NCBI GenBank assembly: GCA_015655125.1
Contig: JAATFP010000106.1
Location: 1-64,000 of the forward strand
Length of the DNA stretch: 64,000 nucleotides
From: Chitinophagales bacterium
GTDB taxonomy: Bacteria > Bacteroidota > Bacteroidia > Chitinophagales > Chitinophagaceae
Direction of reading: 5' to 3'
Shown here: positions 1 to 8,098 of the stretch, one piece after another
How positions within the stretch are numbered: the first letter of the stretch is position 1
Layout of the letters: each line of letters begins with the position of its first letter
The notes under the pieces: model-generated
The model's database searches: none
The model's input: the letters and a program-made list of their open reading frames with translations, nothing else
Told to the model about the DNA's origin: nothing
Program-made: the position numbers and the translations under genes

Positions 1-347
1 ACTTACTGGTGGCTACTTCGGAAGAACGGCTAACTGAAGTGAAGATCGATACAGATCCGAATGTGGCGGTGGCCGTAGTGGCCGTAAGTGGCGGCTATCC
101 GGGCAATTATGAAAAAGACAAGGTGATCAGCGGACTGGATACCGTGGATATTCCCGGAAGTATTGTCTTCCATGCAGGCACGCAAAAAAAGGATGGTAAT
201 ATTGTAACAAATGGCGGTCGGGTGTTGGTAGTAACTTCTTATGGCGACAATATCCGGGAGGGTGCGGAACAGTCGAATTACCTGATAGAACAATTGTATT
301 TCGATGGCATTACATTCCGCTCTGACATTGGATTTGAGTTTAAATAA
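1..347 (+). CDS. purD: Phosphoribosylamine--glycine ligase, C-terminal end (partial)
   Basis: Only the last ~115 codons are inside the window; the gene enters from the left, in the frame beginning at base 3, and stops with TAA at 345-347. PurD joins glycine to phosphoribosylamine to make GAR, the second step of purine synthesis in the cytoplasm. The visible part is the C-terminal ATP-grasp/barrel-sandwich region, with the family-typical stretches VSGGYPGNYEKDK, GSIVFHAGT and TNGGRVLVVTSYGD followed by FDGITFRSDIGFEF. No start codon can be chosen because the N-terminus is missing. It is separated from mreB by about 290 bases that hold hairpins and a promoter, so it is probably the end of its own transcript. 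Confidence 0.9.
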   Translation, partial: LLVATSEERLTEVKIDTDPNVAVAVVAVSGGYPGNYEKDKVISGLDTVDIPGSIVFHAGTQKKDGNIVTNGGRVLVVTSYGDNIREGAEQSNYLIEQLYFDGITFRSDIGFEFK

Positions 348-479
348 GTTTTAGCTGTTTAAGTTTTGCGACATAAAAATTTGCACGCTTAAAAAACACC
401 CGGAATTTAGCGATTTAAGAAGGCGCCTTAAATTTTTTTATTCACATTCAAACGCCTAAACTTTTAAACCTCTGATCAG

Positions 480-542
480 CCCCACTAAAATTGTTAGTAA
501 AGTAGTGCGGGGTCTTATTCTGCCGCAAAAAATGATTTGCGG
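480..542. other. Two hairpins in the purD-mreB intergenic region
   Basis: Between purD and mreB there are two inverted repeats. CCCCACTA at 480-487 pairs with TAGTGCGGGG at 503-512 apart from a two-base bulge, and CCGCAAA at 523-529 pairs perfectly with TTTGCGG at 536-542. Neither is followed by a strong T-run, so they are only possible weak terminators of purD or upstream elements of the mreB promoter. The rest of 348-572 is AT-rich with TTTAAG/TTTAAAC-like runs, and I see no gene there. Confidence 0.4.
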
Positions 543-572
543 AATATTAGTACTAAAAATATTTTTTTGCCG

Positions 573-602
573 TTGTAAATCCAATATTTTACAGCAACTT
601 TG
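573..602 (+). promoter_or_regulatory. Predicted mreB promoter (Bacteroidota type)
   Basis: TTG at 573-575, a 19-base spacer and CAACTTTG at 595-602 match the Bacteroidota sigma-A consensus TTG-N19-TAnnTTTG with one change in the -7 box. The mreB ATG lies 39 bases further on, which fits a short leader. Confidence 0.6.
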
Positions 603-641
603 CCACATCCATTTAATCATACGATCGTTACATAAATATAT

Positions 642-1667
642 ATGGGCATCTTCAACTTTTTTACGCAGGAAATTGCGATAGACCTGGGTACTGCAAATAC
701 CCTCATCATCCACAATGATGAAGTGGTTGTAAACGAACCATCCATTGTGGCCCTGGACAGAAATAATCCGAAAAACCTGCTGGCAGTGGGCAAAAAGGCG
801 CTCATGATGCATGAGAAAACGCACGAGAGTATCCGCACGGTTCGCCCGCTGCGGGATGGTGTGATAGCCGACTTCAATGCGGCGGAGCTGATGATCCGCG
901 AACTCATCAAATTAGTATATCCAAAAAAGCCATTGTTTGCGCCAAGCTGGAGAATGATGATCTGTATTCCAAGCAGCATCACCGAAGTGGAAAAACGTGC
1001 GGTAAGAGATAGCGCCGAACAAGCTGGCGCAAAAGAAGTGTATTTGATTCATGAACCAATGGCTGCCGCCCTTGGTATCGGTATAGACGTAGAGGAACCA
1101 GTGGGAAATATGATCATAGATATTGGCGGTGGTACAACCGGTATCACGGTAATTGCATTGGCAGGTATCGTTTGCGACCAGAGTATCCGTATTGCAGGCG
1201 ATGAATTTACAGCCGACATTATGGAAGCGCTTCGTCGTTATCATTCTTTGTTGATCGGGGAACGTACCGCCGAACAGATCAAGATACAGGTTGGTGCCGC
1301 TATGAAAGATCTCGACAATCCGCCGGATGATATTCCGGTAAATGGCCGTGACCTTGTGACCGGTATTCCTAAGCAGGTAATGGTAAGTTTCCAGGAAGTG
1401 GCGGAAGCTTTGGACAAAAGCATTTTCAAAATTGAAGAAGCGATTCTCAAGGCGTTGGAAACTACGCCGCCCGAATTGGCGGCAGATATCTACCGTCGCG
1501 GACTGTACATCACCGGTGGTGGTGCTTTGCTTCGCGGTTTGGACAAAAGAATTGCGGCCAAGATCAAATTGCCGGTGCACGTGGCCGACGATCCGCTGAA
1601 GAGCGTTGTAAGAGGGACCGGCATCGCGTTGAAAAACTACGATCGCTATCCTTTTGTGATGAGATAA
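642..1667 (+). CDS. mreB: Rod-shape determining protein MreB (actin homolog)
   Basis: MreB polymerises on the inner face of the cytoplasmic membrane and steers the elongasome that inserts lateral peptidoglycan. The 341-aa length is normal for the family. The actin-fold ATPase signatures are visible: the phosphate-1 loop IDLGTANT at residues 13-20, the phosphate-2 region DIGGGTTGITV around residues 159-170, and the C-terminal YITGGGALLRGLDKRI adenosine motif. EPMAAALGIGI between them is the connecting signature. It is the first gene of mreB-mreC-mreD-mrdA-rodA, all on the plus strand, with a promoter just upstream. A 160-base spacer carrying an inverted repeat separates it from mreC, so mreB may be made in excess of the downstream genes. 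Confidence 0.97.
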   Translation: MGIFNFFTQEIAIDLGTANTLIIHNDEVVVNEPSIVALDRNNPKNLLAVGKKALMMHEKTHESIRTVRPLRDGVIADFNAAELMIRELIKLVYPKKPLFAPSWRMMICIPSSITEVEKRAVRDSAEQAGAKEVYLIHEPMAAALGIGIDVEEPVGNMIIDIGGGTTGITVIALAGIVCDQSIRIAGDEFTADIMEALRRYHSLLIGERTAEQIKIQVGAAMKDLDNPPDDIPVNGRDLVTGIPKQVMVSFQEVAEALDKSIFKIEEAILKALETTPPELAADIYRRGLYITGGGALLRGLDKRIAAKIKLPVHVADDPLKSVVRGTGIALKNYDRYPFVMR

Positions 1668-1687
1668 TTTTAATTGCAAATTTTTAT

Positions 1688-1762
1688 GCCTGTCATGCTG
1701 AGCTTGTCGAAGCCGTTCTTTTTTGATCCGATTTCACCTTCGACAAGTTCAGACTGACAGGC
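1688..1762. repeat. Long inverted repeat (REP-like) between mreB and mreC
   Basis: GCCTGTCATGCTGAGCTTG (start 1688) reads back imperfectly as CAAGTTCAGACTGACAGGC (end 1762), giving arms of about 25 bases separated by a ~25-base loop. The GTCATGCTGAGCTTGTCGAAG type of palindrome is a dispersed extragenic element common in Bacteroidota genomes. A diverged relative occurs at 7915-7981. It could attenuate transcription from mreB into mreC. Confidence 0.75.
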
Positions 1763-1826
1763 ATTTGAAATAAAAAGTTTTCTGACGATTACACGTCGTT
1801 CATACTCATAATTCATAACTCCCTCG

Positions 1827-2702
1827 GTGCGTAATATTTTTCTTTTCATCCGCCGTTATTTTAATTTTCTTCTTTTCCTGCTGCTGCAGGTTGTGAGTAT
1901 TTATTTCATTGTACATTACAGCAAGTATCATCAGGCGATGTTTGGAAACAGTGCCAATAAGATCACGGGCCGTGTCAATAATGAGTATAACAAAGTAGAA
2001 TATTATTTCCGGTTAAAAAGAACGAACGACTCGTTGGTGAAAGCAAACGAAAATCTATACAACAAACTCCGGATGGATTTCGATGTGCCCGACACTGTAT
2101 CCAAAACGGTGATTGATACTATCCGGATCGATTCTTTGTTGCAATACCGCAATTATATTTATCTCAATTCAAAAGTTGTTTCAAACAGCATCACTTCCCA
2201 GAATAATTTCATTGTGTTGTACGGGCCCAATGTGCGTAAATTCAAACCACAAATGGGTGTGATCGATGTGAACAACAGCCTCATGGGAACCATCATGGAA
2301 GTGAATGATGACTACGCAGTAGTGATGAGCATGCTTCATAAAGACAGTCGCATCGACGGAAAAATTCTGAAAACCGGGGAAACCGGCACCGTGACCTGGG
2401 ATGGTAAAACGCCGAATTTACTTACGCTTTCCGGTATTCCAAAAAGCGTGAAGGTTGCCAAAGGCGACACGATCATCACCAGCGGATCAAGTACGGTTTT
2501 CCCCAGAGGGATCATGATAGGCAGGGTGGAAGCGGTTTACAGCGAAAAGTCGACCAGTAATTACAGCATCAGTGTAAGGTCTGCCACAGATTTTTACAAT
2601 TTGCAATACGCTTATACCATCATCAATTTTCAACAGGAGCCCGTGGAGAAAATATTGGAAAAAGTAAAAAAACAACAGGAAGAAGGGAACATCAAAAAAT
2701 AA
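1827..2702 (+). CDS. mreC: Rod-shape determining protein MreC
   Basis: MreC is a bitopic membrane protein whose periplasmic domain activates PBP2-RodA and links MreB to the wall machinery. The 291-aa product has a short cytoplasmic start, one membrane segment at about residues 13-31 (FLLFLLLQVVSIYFIVHY), a coiled region to ~80, and then the beta-rich MreC domain. Family-typical features there are GVIDVNNSLMGTI, the region around YAVVMSML, and SGSSTVFPRGIMIGRV. The start is GTG at 1827: an in-frame stop lies just upstream at 1809-1811 and no ATG is available before the membrane segment. The TAA stop shares one base with the ATG of mreD (TAATG), indicating translational coupling. Confidence 0.93.
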   Translation: MRNIFLFIRRYFNFLLFLLLQVVSIYFIVHYSKYHQAMFGNSANKITGRVNNEYNKVEYYFRLKRTNDSLVKANENLYNKLRMDFDVPDTVSKTVIDTIRIDSLLQYRNYIYLNSKVVSNSITSQNNFIVLYGPNVRKFKPQMGVIDVNNSLMGTIMEVNDDYAVVMSMLHKDSRIDGKILKTGETGTVTWDGKTPNLLTLSGIPKSVKVAKGDTIITSGSSTVFPRGIMIGRVEAVYSEKSTSNYSISVRSATDFYNLQYAYTIINFQQEPVEKILEKVKKQQEEGNIKK

Positions 2703-3235
2703 TGAGTTTACTTGTAAAGACCATAGTAAGATTTATTCTGTTCATTTTGTTCCAGTTTTATGTACTGGATAAAATTCAGCTGCACCAGATGGTGACGCCG
2801 TACCTGTATTTTCTTTTTATCTTATGGCTTCCTTTCAAGATGAAAAGAGGCTGGCTTATGTTGATGGGTTTTGCACTGGGTTTTGCACTGGATAGTTTTC
2901 GTCATCACCCGGGCTTCCATGCAGCAGCCTGTGTACTGATCGCATATGTTCGCCCGTTCCTCGTAAACCTGATGATCCCCCAGGAAGGTTTCGAAACCAA
3001 CTACGAAGCGCCCTCCGTAAAAAGTATGGGTGGCTTGCTCCCTTACATGATTTTCGCCGGAACACTTTGCCTGCTGCACAATACGTGGCTATTTTTACTC
3101 GAAGCCTGGCAGTTTGGAAACGTGTGGTATTTTGTTGTAAAAACATTGCTGTCAACTGCCGTAAGCCTGGTGCTGATCATCATTACAGAGCTTATCTTTG
3201 TACGCAAACAGAAATTCAAAACAAACACCATATAG
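2702..3235 (+). CDS. mreD: Rod-shape determining membrane protein MreD
   Basis: MreD is a small polytopic inner-membrane component of the elongasome, associated with MreC. The 177-aa sequence is almost entirely hydrophobic, with about five membrane segments (for example VRFILFILFQFYVLDKI near the start and TLLSTAVSLVLIIITELIF at the end). The family-typical GFALGFALDSFRHHPGFHAAA motif lies at about residues 56-77. The ATG overlaps the mreC stop by one base. The assignment rests on size, topology and position; MreD sequences are weakly conserved, but context makes this secure. It is followed by 158 bases of repeat-rich spacer before mrdA. Confidence 0.92.
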   Translation: MSLLVKTIVRFILFILFQFYVLDKIQLHQMVTPYLYFLFILWLPFKMKRGWLMLMGFALGFALDSFRHHPGFHAAACVLIAYVRPFLVNLMIPQEGFETNYEAPSVKSMGGLLPYMIFAGTLCLLHNTWLFLLEAWQFGNVWYFVVKTLLSTAVSLVLIIITELIFVRKQKFKTNTI

Positions 3236-3336
3236 TTGAAGGTTCAAAGTTTAAAGTTCAAGGTTTTTTAAACTCAATGTATTAAGCTATTTGGCAGCCT
3301 TCATTGATTTTAAAGAACGTGGAACGTGGAACCTTG

Positions 3337-3390
3337 AACTTTCAACCATCAACTATTAACTTTCAACCATCAACTATTAACTTTCAACCA
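3337..3390. repeat. 21-bp tandem repeat upstream of mrdA
   Basis: A 21-base unit, AACTTTCAACCATCAACTATT, is present exactly twice (3337-3357, 3358-3378), followed by 12 bases of a third copy, ending three bases before the mrdA GTG start. The preceding sequence (3236-3336) contains GTTCAAAG/GTTCAAGG and GAACGTGGAAC repeats. The array occupies the place where a ribosome binding site would sit. Confidence 0.85.
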
Positions 3391-3393
3391 TAA

Positions 3394-5538
3394 GTGTCCG
3401 TCTTTAACCAATCAAGAAAAAATGTGATCATGCTTGTGTTCATCGGCATGTTCCTTGTCATTATATTTCAATTGGCGCATCTGCAACTTTTTTCCAGCGA
3501 ATACAAGGCGCAGGCAGATATGCAAGGTACTTTCCGAAAAGTGATCTATCCCGATCGGGGTATTGTGTATGACCGGCACCATAATGCTATTCTTCAAAAC
3601 AGCGTAATCTATGACCTGATGCTGACGCCGAACAAATTAAAGGGAATTGACACGATAGGCCTTTGCAATATTCTCGGGATCGATACCGCCACATTTCGTA
3701 AAAAGGTGATAGAAGTGATCATTAAGAACGGGCGATCGCGTGCCTCTATTTTTGAACCATTACTTACGAATGATAAGATGGCAAAGCTCAATGAGAGCCT
3801 CTATCGCTTTGCGCCGGCATTTTATTTACAGGAACGTTCTGTAAGAAGTTATCCGTACGATGCTGCTGCAAATGTGCTTGGCTACACTGCTGAGGTGGAT
3901 ACTAATTTTTTAAAAAAACATAAAGATGAAGGATATGTTTCCGGCGACTATGCAGGCATGACGGGCCTTGAGCGTACTTATGAAAAAGTGTTGATGGGCG
4001 AGCGCGGCATCGAACACTGGAAACGGGACAATAAAAACAGGCTCACTGAAAAACTAGAGAACGGACGTTATGATACGTCTGCAGTAGCGGGACAAAATGT
4101 TTACACATCCATCGATATCAACCTGCAGGAACTGGGCGAAAAGCTGATGCAGAACAAGCTTGGAGCTATCGTAGCCATCGATCCCAAGACTGGCGGCGTA
4201 CTTTGCATGGTGAGTGCGCCTACTTACCAGCCGAAATATCTTACAGGAAACGAAAGGCGTAAACACTTTTCGGAATTGTTCCTTAATCCTGCATTGCCAC
4301 TGCTTAACAGAACTGTGAGCGCTACCTATTCGCCGGGTTCAACTTTTAAAACATTGCAGGCGCTTGTTGGCTTGCATGAAAATGTGATCACGCCCGATTT
4401 TACAGTAACCTGCGGTGGCGCTTTCTACGGTTGCGGAACCGGAAAACCCATGCGCTGCCTGGATTACGGCACATTTAATTTGCGCAATGCCATTACAGTT
4501 TCGGATAATACTTATTTCGCAACGGTGATGCAGCGTGTTATCAATAATCCTAAATACCCTACGATCGACAGTAGCCTGACTGCCTGGGATAATTACATGG
4601 CGGCATTCGGGCTTGGGCATAAACTGGGCGTGGATGTTCCTTCAGAGAAACGCGGAAACATTCCAACACCGGCTTATTTTAATAAATCATTCGGTGCCGG
4701 CAAATGGAACTATTGCAGCTTTCGATCGGTAAGTATTGGCCAGGGAGAAGTAGATGTAACACCGATACAGGTGGCAAATGAAATGGCATATATTGCCAAC
4801 AAAGGTTGGTACATTACACCCCATGTGGTAGATTCCATTGAAGGCGGTGATAAGTATCAAATTTTAGAACAATACCGCAAACGACACAATGCGATAGACA
4901 TTCCGGATAGCATCTTTGAAGTGGTGCACGACGGCATGCAAGGCGTACTGGAACGCGGTACCGGCGGGCGCGCAAAGGTAGAAGGCATTACCATTTGCGG
5001 TAAAACAGGAACGGTGGAAAATTATTATCGCGGTGTTAAGCAAGAAAATCACTCGTTCTTCTGTGCTTTCGCGCCGCGCGAAAATCCAAAGATCGCTATC
5101 ATGTGCGTGGTTGAAAATAGTGGCCGCTTTGGTGGTACGTATGCCGCGCCGATCGTAGGTTTGATGATTGAAAAATACCTGAAGGATTCTATTGTTGACA
5201 AACGCAGATTGGCACAGATTGAGGAGTTGTCCAAACTGACATTGATCCCGAAAAAAATATATGCCGAAGTAAGACGGCAGGATTCGCTTCGTCATTCCAA
5301 AGATTCATCTTATCTTATTTCAAAAGGTTATATCAAGATCGTAAAAGACACCACGGGTATCGATGACGATGGGGAAGACGATGCGATTAGCAAAATGATC
5401 AAAGACAAACAGGCTTTGGAAAAAGAGAAAAGCAAAAAAGACAGCAGCGATAAGAAAACGATCATCAGAACGGAAGCAATTTTGCCTGATAATAAAAGAA
5501 AACCTGCTGCGGATTCTATCAACAAGACCAACCGGTAA
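3394..5538 (+). CDS. mrdA: Penicillin-binding protein 2, elongasome transpeptidase
   Basis: PBP2 cross-links peptidoglycan during cell elongation, working with RodA on the periplasmic side of the inner membrane. The 714-aa protein has an N-terminal membrane anchor (about residues 11-32), the PBP dimer/pedestal domain starting near PDRGIVYDRH (53-62), and a transpeptidase domain. Its catalytic motifs are STFK at 316-319, SDN at 370-372 and KTGT at 537-540. It is longer than E. coli PBP2 (633 aa) because of a charged Lys/Asp/Ser-rich C-terminal tail of roughly 70 residues, probably disordered. The GTG start at 3394 follows an in-frame TAA directly, so no earlier start is possible; the next alternative is the internal ATG at 3430. 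rodA begins 5 bases after its stop. Confidence 0.95.
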   Translation: MSVFNQSRKNVIMLVFIGMFLVIIFQLAHLQLFSSEYKAQADMQGTFRKVIYPDRGIVYDRHHNAILQNSVIYDLMLTPNKLKGIDTIGLCNILGIDTATFRKKVIEVIIKNGRSRASIFEPLLTNDKMAKLNESLYRFAPAFYLQERSVRSYPYDAAANVLGYTAEVDTNFLKKHKDEGYVSGDYAGMTGLERTYEKVLMGERGIEHWKRDNKNRLTEKLENGRYDTSAVAGQNVYTSIDINLQELGEKLMQNKLGAIVAIDPKTGGVLCMVSAPTYQPKYLTGNERRKHFSELFLNPALPLLNRTVSATYSPGSTFKTLQALVGLHENVITPDFTVTCGGAFYGCGTGKPMRCLDYGTFNLRNAITVSDNTYFATVMQRVINNPKYPTIDSSLTAWDNYMAAFGLGHKLGVDVPSEKRGNIPTPAYFNKSFGAGKWNYCSFRSVSIGQGEVDVTPIQVANEMAYIANKGWYITPHVVDSIEGGDKYQILEQYRKRHNAIDIPDSIFEVVHDGMQGVLERGTGGRAKVEGITICGKTGTVENYYRGVKQENHSFFCAFAPRENPKIAIMCVVENSGRFGGTYAAPIVGLMIEKYLKDSIVDKRRLAQIEELSKLTLIPKKIYAEVRRQDSLRHSKDSSYLISKGYIKIVKDTTGIDDDGEDDAISKMIKDKQALEKEKSKKDSSDKKTIIRTEAILPDNKRKPAADSINKTNR

Positions 5539-5543
5539 TTTTC

Positions 5544-6899
5544 ATGTATCAAAAAAATCCTTCCATATCAAAAGGAGTAGACTGGCTGATGGTGTGGCTA
5601 TATGCTATTATCATTATCATTGGATTGATATGTATTTTTTCTGTAGAATATAAGAGTGGTGAAAGCGTAGAGCAAACGCTTATAGGATTTAAAAAGAATT
5701 ACAGCAAGCAATTGTTCTTTTTCGCCGCGTGTATCATCATTGCTGCATTCATATTATTAACAGATAGCAAGGCTTTTACGGCGATGGCCAACCTTTCGTA
5801 TCTCGTCGGTATTTTGTTGATCATCGCCACATTCGTTCCCGGGGTAGGCAAGGAAATCAAGGGTTCGCGAAGCTGGATCCCACTGGGTTTCATGAATCTT
5901 CAGCCAGTGGAATTGTGTAAAATATTCACTTCGCTGGCATTAGCGAAATATCTTTCTTCGCAGGAAACGGATTTTCGAAAACCGAAGTCGCAACTGATCG
6001 CGGCGGCAATAGCATTTACGCCGGCTGTATTGTCGGTGCTGCAGGGCGAAACCGGGTTGGCCCTTGTGTATTTTTCTTTCCTGATCGCGATGTATCGTGA
6101 AGGGTTGCCGCCGGGATATCTGATCGCGGGAGTGGTGCTGGCCGTGCTGTTGGTAGTGTCGTTGTTGTTTACAACAACAACCCTGCTTATTGCATTCACC
6201 ATTATTGCCGCGCTGTTTATTTTCTTCTATTGGCGGCAGATCAAAAGAAATATGAGCGTGGCATTTGTCGTCATTGGATCATGGGTATTGGCATGTGCTT
6301 TTGTGGCATTCGTTGTGCCGTTTGTATTCAAGCACGTGTTCAAAGGATATCAATCAGACAGGATCTTCAGTATGGTGGGCAGATCAAATCCATACGTGGA
6401 AGGTAATGGCGAAAAATTATCTCCGGAAGAAGAAAAGGAAAAAGCAAAAAAATCTGAACAGCAGGATTACAATGTGAAACAATCGAAAATTGCGATAGGC
6501 TCCGGTGGTTTTTCAGGCAAAGGATTTTTGAAAGGTACGCAAACACAGGGCGATTTTGTGCCGGAGCAACATACCGATTTTATCTTTACATCCGTTGGGG
6601 AAAGCTTTGGTTTTTGGGGCTGCGTAACGCTGATGCTGCTCTATCTCACCATGCTGCTTCGCATCCTAAAGATCGCGGAGCGACAGCGAAGTACCTTCAG
6701 TCGCGTATATGCTTATTCCGTCGGAGGGATCATTTTCTTTCACGTGGCGGTAAATATCTGTGTAACGATCGGTCTCGCGCCGGTGATCGGGATCACTTTG
6801 CCGCTGATGAGCTATGGCGGATCTTCGCTGATCACCTTCACAATCTTGATCTTCATTTTGATAAAGCTGGATGCGGACCGGCAGATGGTATTGCGGTAA
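5544..6899 (+). CDS. rodA: Peptidoglycan glycosyltransferase RodA
   Basis: RodA is the SEDS-family polymerase that makes glycan strands from lipid II, paired with PBP2. The 451-aa product is a polytopic membrane protein of about ten segments. The C-terminal half carries conserved SEDS stretches: GFSGKGFLKGTQTQGDFVPE, then HTDFIFTSVGESFGFWG, and NICVTIGLAPVIGITLPLMS with SYGGSSLITF. A charged insert rich in Glu/Lys (LSPEEEKEKAKKSEQQD, about residues 293-309) expands the large periplasmic loop. It starts 5 bases after mrdA, as is usual for this pair. It is followed by a GTTCAAA repeat tract rather than an obvious terminator. Confidence 0.95.
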   Translation: MYQKNPSISKGVDWLMVWLYAIIIIIGLICIFSVEYKSGESVEQTLIGFKKNYSKQLFFFAACIIIAAFILLTDSKAFTAMANLSYLVGILLIIATFVPGVGKEIKGSRSWIPLGFMNLQPVELCKIFTSLALAKYLSSQETDFRKPKSQLIAAAIAFTPAVLSVLQGETGLALVYFSFLIAMYREGLPPGYLIAGVVLAVLLVVSLLFTTTTLLIAFTIIAALFIFFYWRQIKRNMSVAFVVIGSWVLACAFVAFVVPFVFKHVFKGYQSDRIFSMVGRSNPYVEGNGEKLSPEEEKEKAKKSEQQDYNVKQSKIAIGSGGFSGKGFLKGTQTQGDFVPEQHTDFIFTSVGESFGFWGCVTLMLLYLTMLLRILKIAERQRSTFSRVYAYSVGGIIFFHVAVNICVTIGLAPVIGITLPLMSYGGSSLITFTILIFILIKLDADRQMVLR

Positions 6900-6978
6900 G
6901 GTTCAAAGTTCAAAGTTCAAAGTTCAAAGTTCAAGGTTCAGGTTCAAGGTTCAAGGTTCAAGGTTCAACTTTGAACTT
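6900..6978. repeat. GTTCAAA/GTTCAAG short tandem repeat
   Basis: The spacer after rodA consists of about ten heptamers of the GTTCAAA or GTTCAAG type, then turns into the reverse complement (CAACTTTGAACTTTG), so the tract can fold on itself. Related tracts lie at 3240-3265 and 10411-10492. Confidence 0.85.
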
Positions 6979-6987
6979 TGCAAAGCT

Positions 6988-6995
6988 TACCTTTG
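6988..6995 (+). promoter_or_regulatory. -7 promoter element just upstream of the MBL-fold gene
   Basis: TACCTTTG is a perfect TAnnTTTG element. It ends only three bases before the ATG at 6999, so transcription would start at or beside the start codon, suggesting a leaderless or near-leaderless mRNA. Confidence 0.5.
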
Positions 6996-6998
6996 CGT

Positions 6999-7742
6999 AT
7001 GCAAATAATTCCTCTCAGCGAAGGCGCTTTTACGATCGATAAAACAAAGGTCTTCGTTCCATTCAATAAAGAAACCGATAATCTTCAGGAGCGCGCACAT
7101 GGAAGTTTACTTGTGGAAGTGCAGCCATTTGCCATTATCACAAAAAAAGATGTGTTGCTGATAGATGCGGGGCTTGGATTCAGCAACCATGACGGCATAT
7201 TGCAGATCCACCAGAATCTTGCCAACAATGGCATCAATCCCATGGACGTTACGAAAGTGCTGATGAGTCATCTGCACAAAGATCATTCCGGTGGCATCAG
7301 TAAGGAAGATAAGGTTCTTGGACACACATTTTTAAGTTTTCCAAACGCACAGTATTATGTCAATAAAGACGAGTTCAACTACGCGATCGGGAAAGGAAGT
7401 CCGTCTTACACTCCGCAGGAGTTCCGGATCCTCGCCGATACATCAAACGTAGTTTGGACACAAGGCAGTGGCTCGATCGACGACTATATACGATATGAAG
7501 TTTCCGGCGCACATTGTCCTTTTCACCAGGTTTTTCATATAGAAGAAGACGGCCGGAAAATATTTTTCGGCGGCGATGTGGCACCACAGCTGCAACAAAT
7601 GAAAAGCAGGTTCATTGCAAAATACGATTACGACGGAAAAAAATGTATGGAACTGCGACAACAATGGTGGGAAGCCGGCCAGCAGGAACACTGGACCTTT
7701 TTATTTTACCACGACATTAAAACACCAATAGTGTCTTTGTGA
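6999..7742 (+). CDS. MBL-fold metallo-hydrolase
   Basis: A 247-aa metallo-beta-lactamase-fold enzyme. The Zn-binding signature HLHKDHSGG places H91, H93, D95 and H96, with the preceding strand LIDAGLGFSNHDG (about 55-67) typical of the fold. Further ligands are probably H169 in the GAHCPFHQ region and D189 in FFGGDVAPQ. No transmembrane segment or signal peptide is evident, so it should be cytoplasmic. The substrate cannot be told: the superfamily includes lactonases, glyoxalase II-like enzymes and phosphodiesterases. A TTG-started form seven residues longer exists, but the ATG at 6999 is preferred because the upstream bases form a TAnnTTTG promoter element. It is probably not co-transcribed with rodA. 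Confidence 0.85.
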   Translation: MQIIPLSEGAFTIDKTKVFVPFNKETDNLQERAHGSLLVEVQPFAIITKKDVLLIDAGLGFSNHDGILQIHQNLANNGINPMDVTKVLMSHLHKDHSGGISKEDKVLGHTFLSFPNAQYYVNKDEFNYAIGKGSPSYTPQEFRILADTSNVVWTQGSGSIDDYIRYEVSGAHCPFHQVFHIEEDGRKIFFGGDVAPQLQQMKSRFIAKYDYDGKKCMELRQQWWEAGQQEHWTFLFYHDIKTPIVSL

Positions 7743-7914
7743 TAAAAAGGAGGCCTGCCCTTAAAAGAGCTGGCCGTTGCTAACCTATGAAAAACACCTG
7801 TCACAAAAATATATAGAAAAATTTGACATGCAAGCATTATGTCTTATTTTTTTCTAAGGCTATATGTAATTGTATAGAGATTAGGGAGTAGATTATTGGT
7901 GGATGTAATTATCG

Positions 7915-7981
7915 CAGTCGGCCCGAGCTTACCGAAGGCTATTCAATATATTCAGCCTTCGACAAACCCAGGCTCTGACTG
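7915..7981. repeat. Imperfect inverted repeat, diverged relative of the 1688 element
   Basis: CAGTCGGCCCGAGCTTACCG at the left reads back imperfectly as GACAAACCCAGGCTCTGACTG at the right, with a perfect inner GAAGGCT/AGCCTTC pair. It shares the GAGCTTnnCGAAG core and the CTGACTG-like tips with the element at 1688-1762. The bases between the MBL gene and this element (7743-7914) show no gene. Confidence 0.6.
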
Positions 7982-7986
7982 AAATA

Positions 7987-8016
7987 AAAAGCCTCCTGAA
8001 TTATCAGAAGGCTTTT
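7987..8016. terminator. Hairpin terminator, potentially bidirectional
   Basis: AAAAGCCTCCTGA (7987-7999) pairs with TCAGAAGGCTTTT (8004-8016) with a single mismatch and a four-base loop. T-runs occur on both strands. It would end the MBL-fold transcript from the left and any transcript of the decayed minus-strand gene from the right. Confidence 0.7.
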
Positions 8017-8098
8017 GAAAAAATCAATTTTGTAGCCGATCTTAATTTCCGCACATTACAAATAGCTTTATTTTTCGATCATTCAAATTAATTTACTT

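Noticed and set aside
912-1679. 255-codon open frame on the minus strand opposite mreB
   Set aside because: Shadow of a highly conserved gene; composition is that of an antisense frame, with many Thr/His/Phe, and no recognizable domain.
6614-7042. 142-codon plus-strand frame overlapping the end of rodA
   Set aside because: Out-of-frame shadow of rodA running into the GTTCAAA repeat; the C-terminal part is repeat-encoded.
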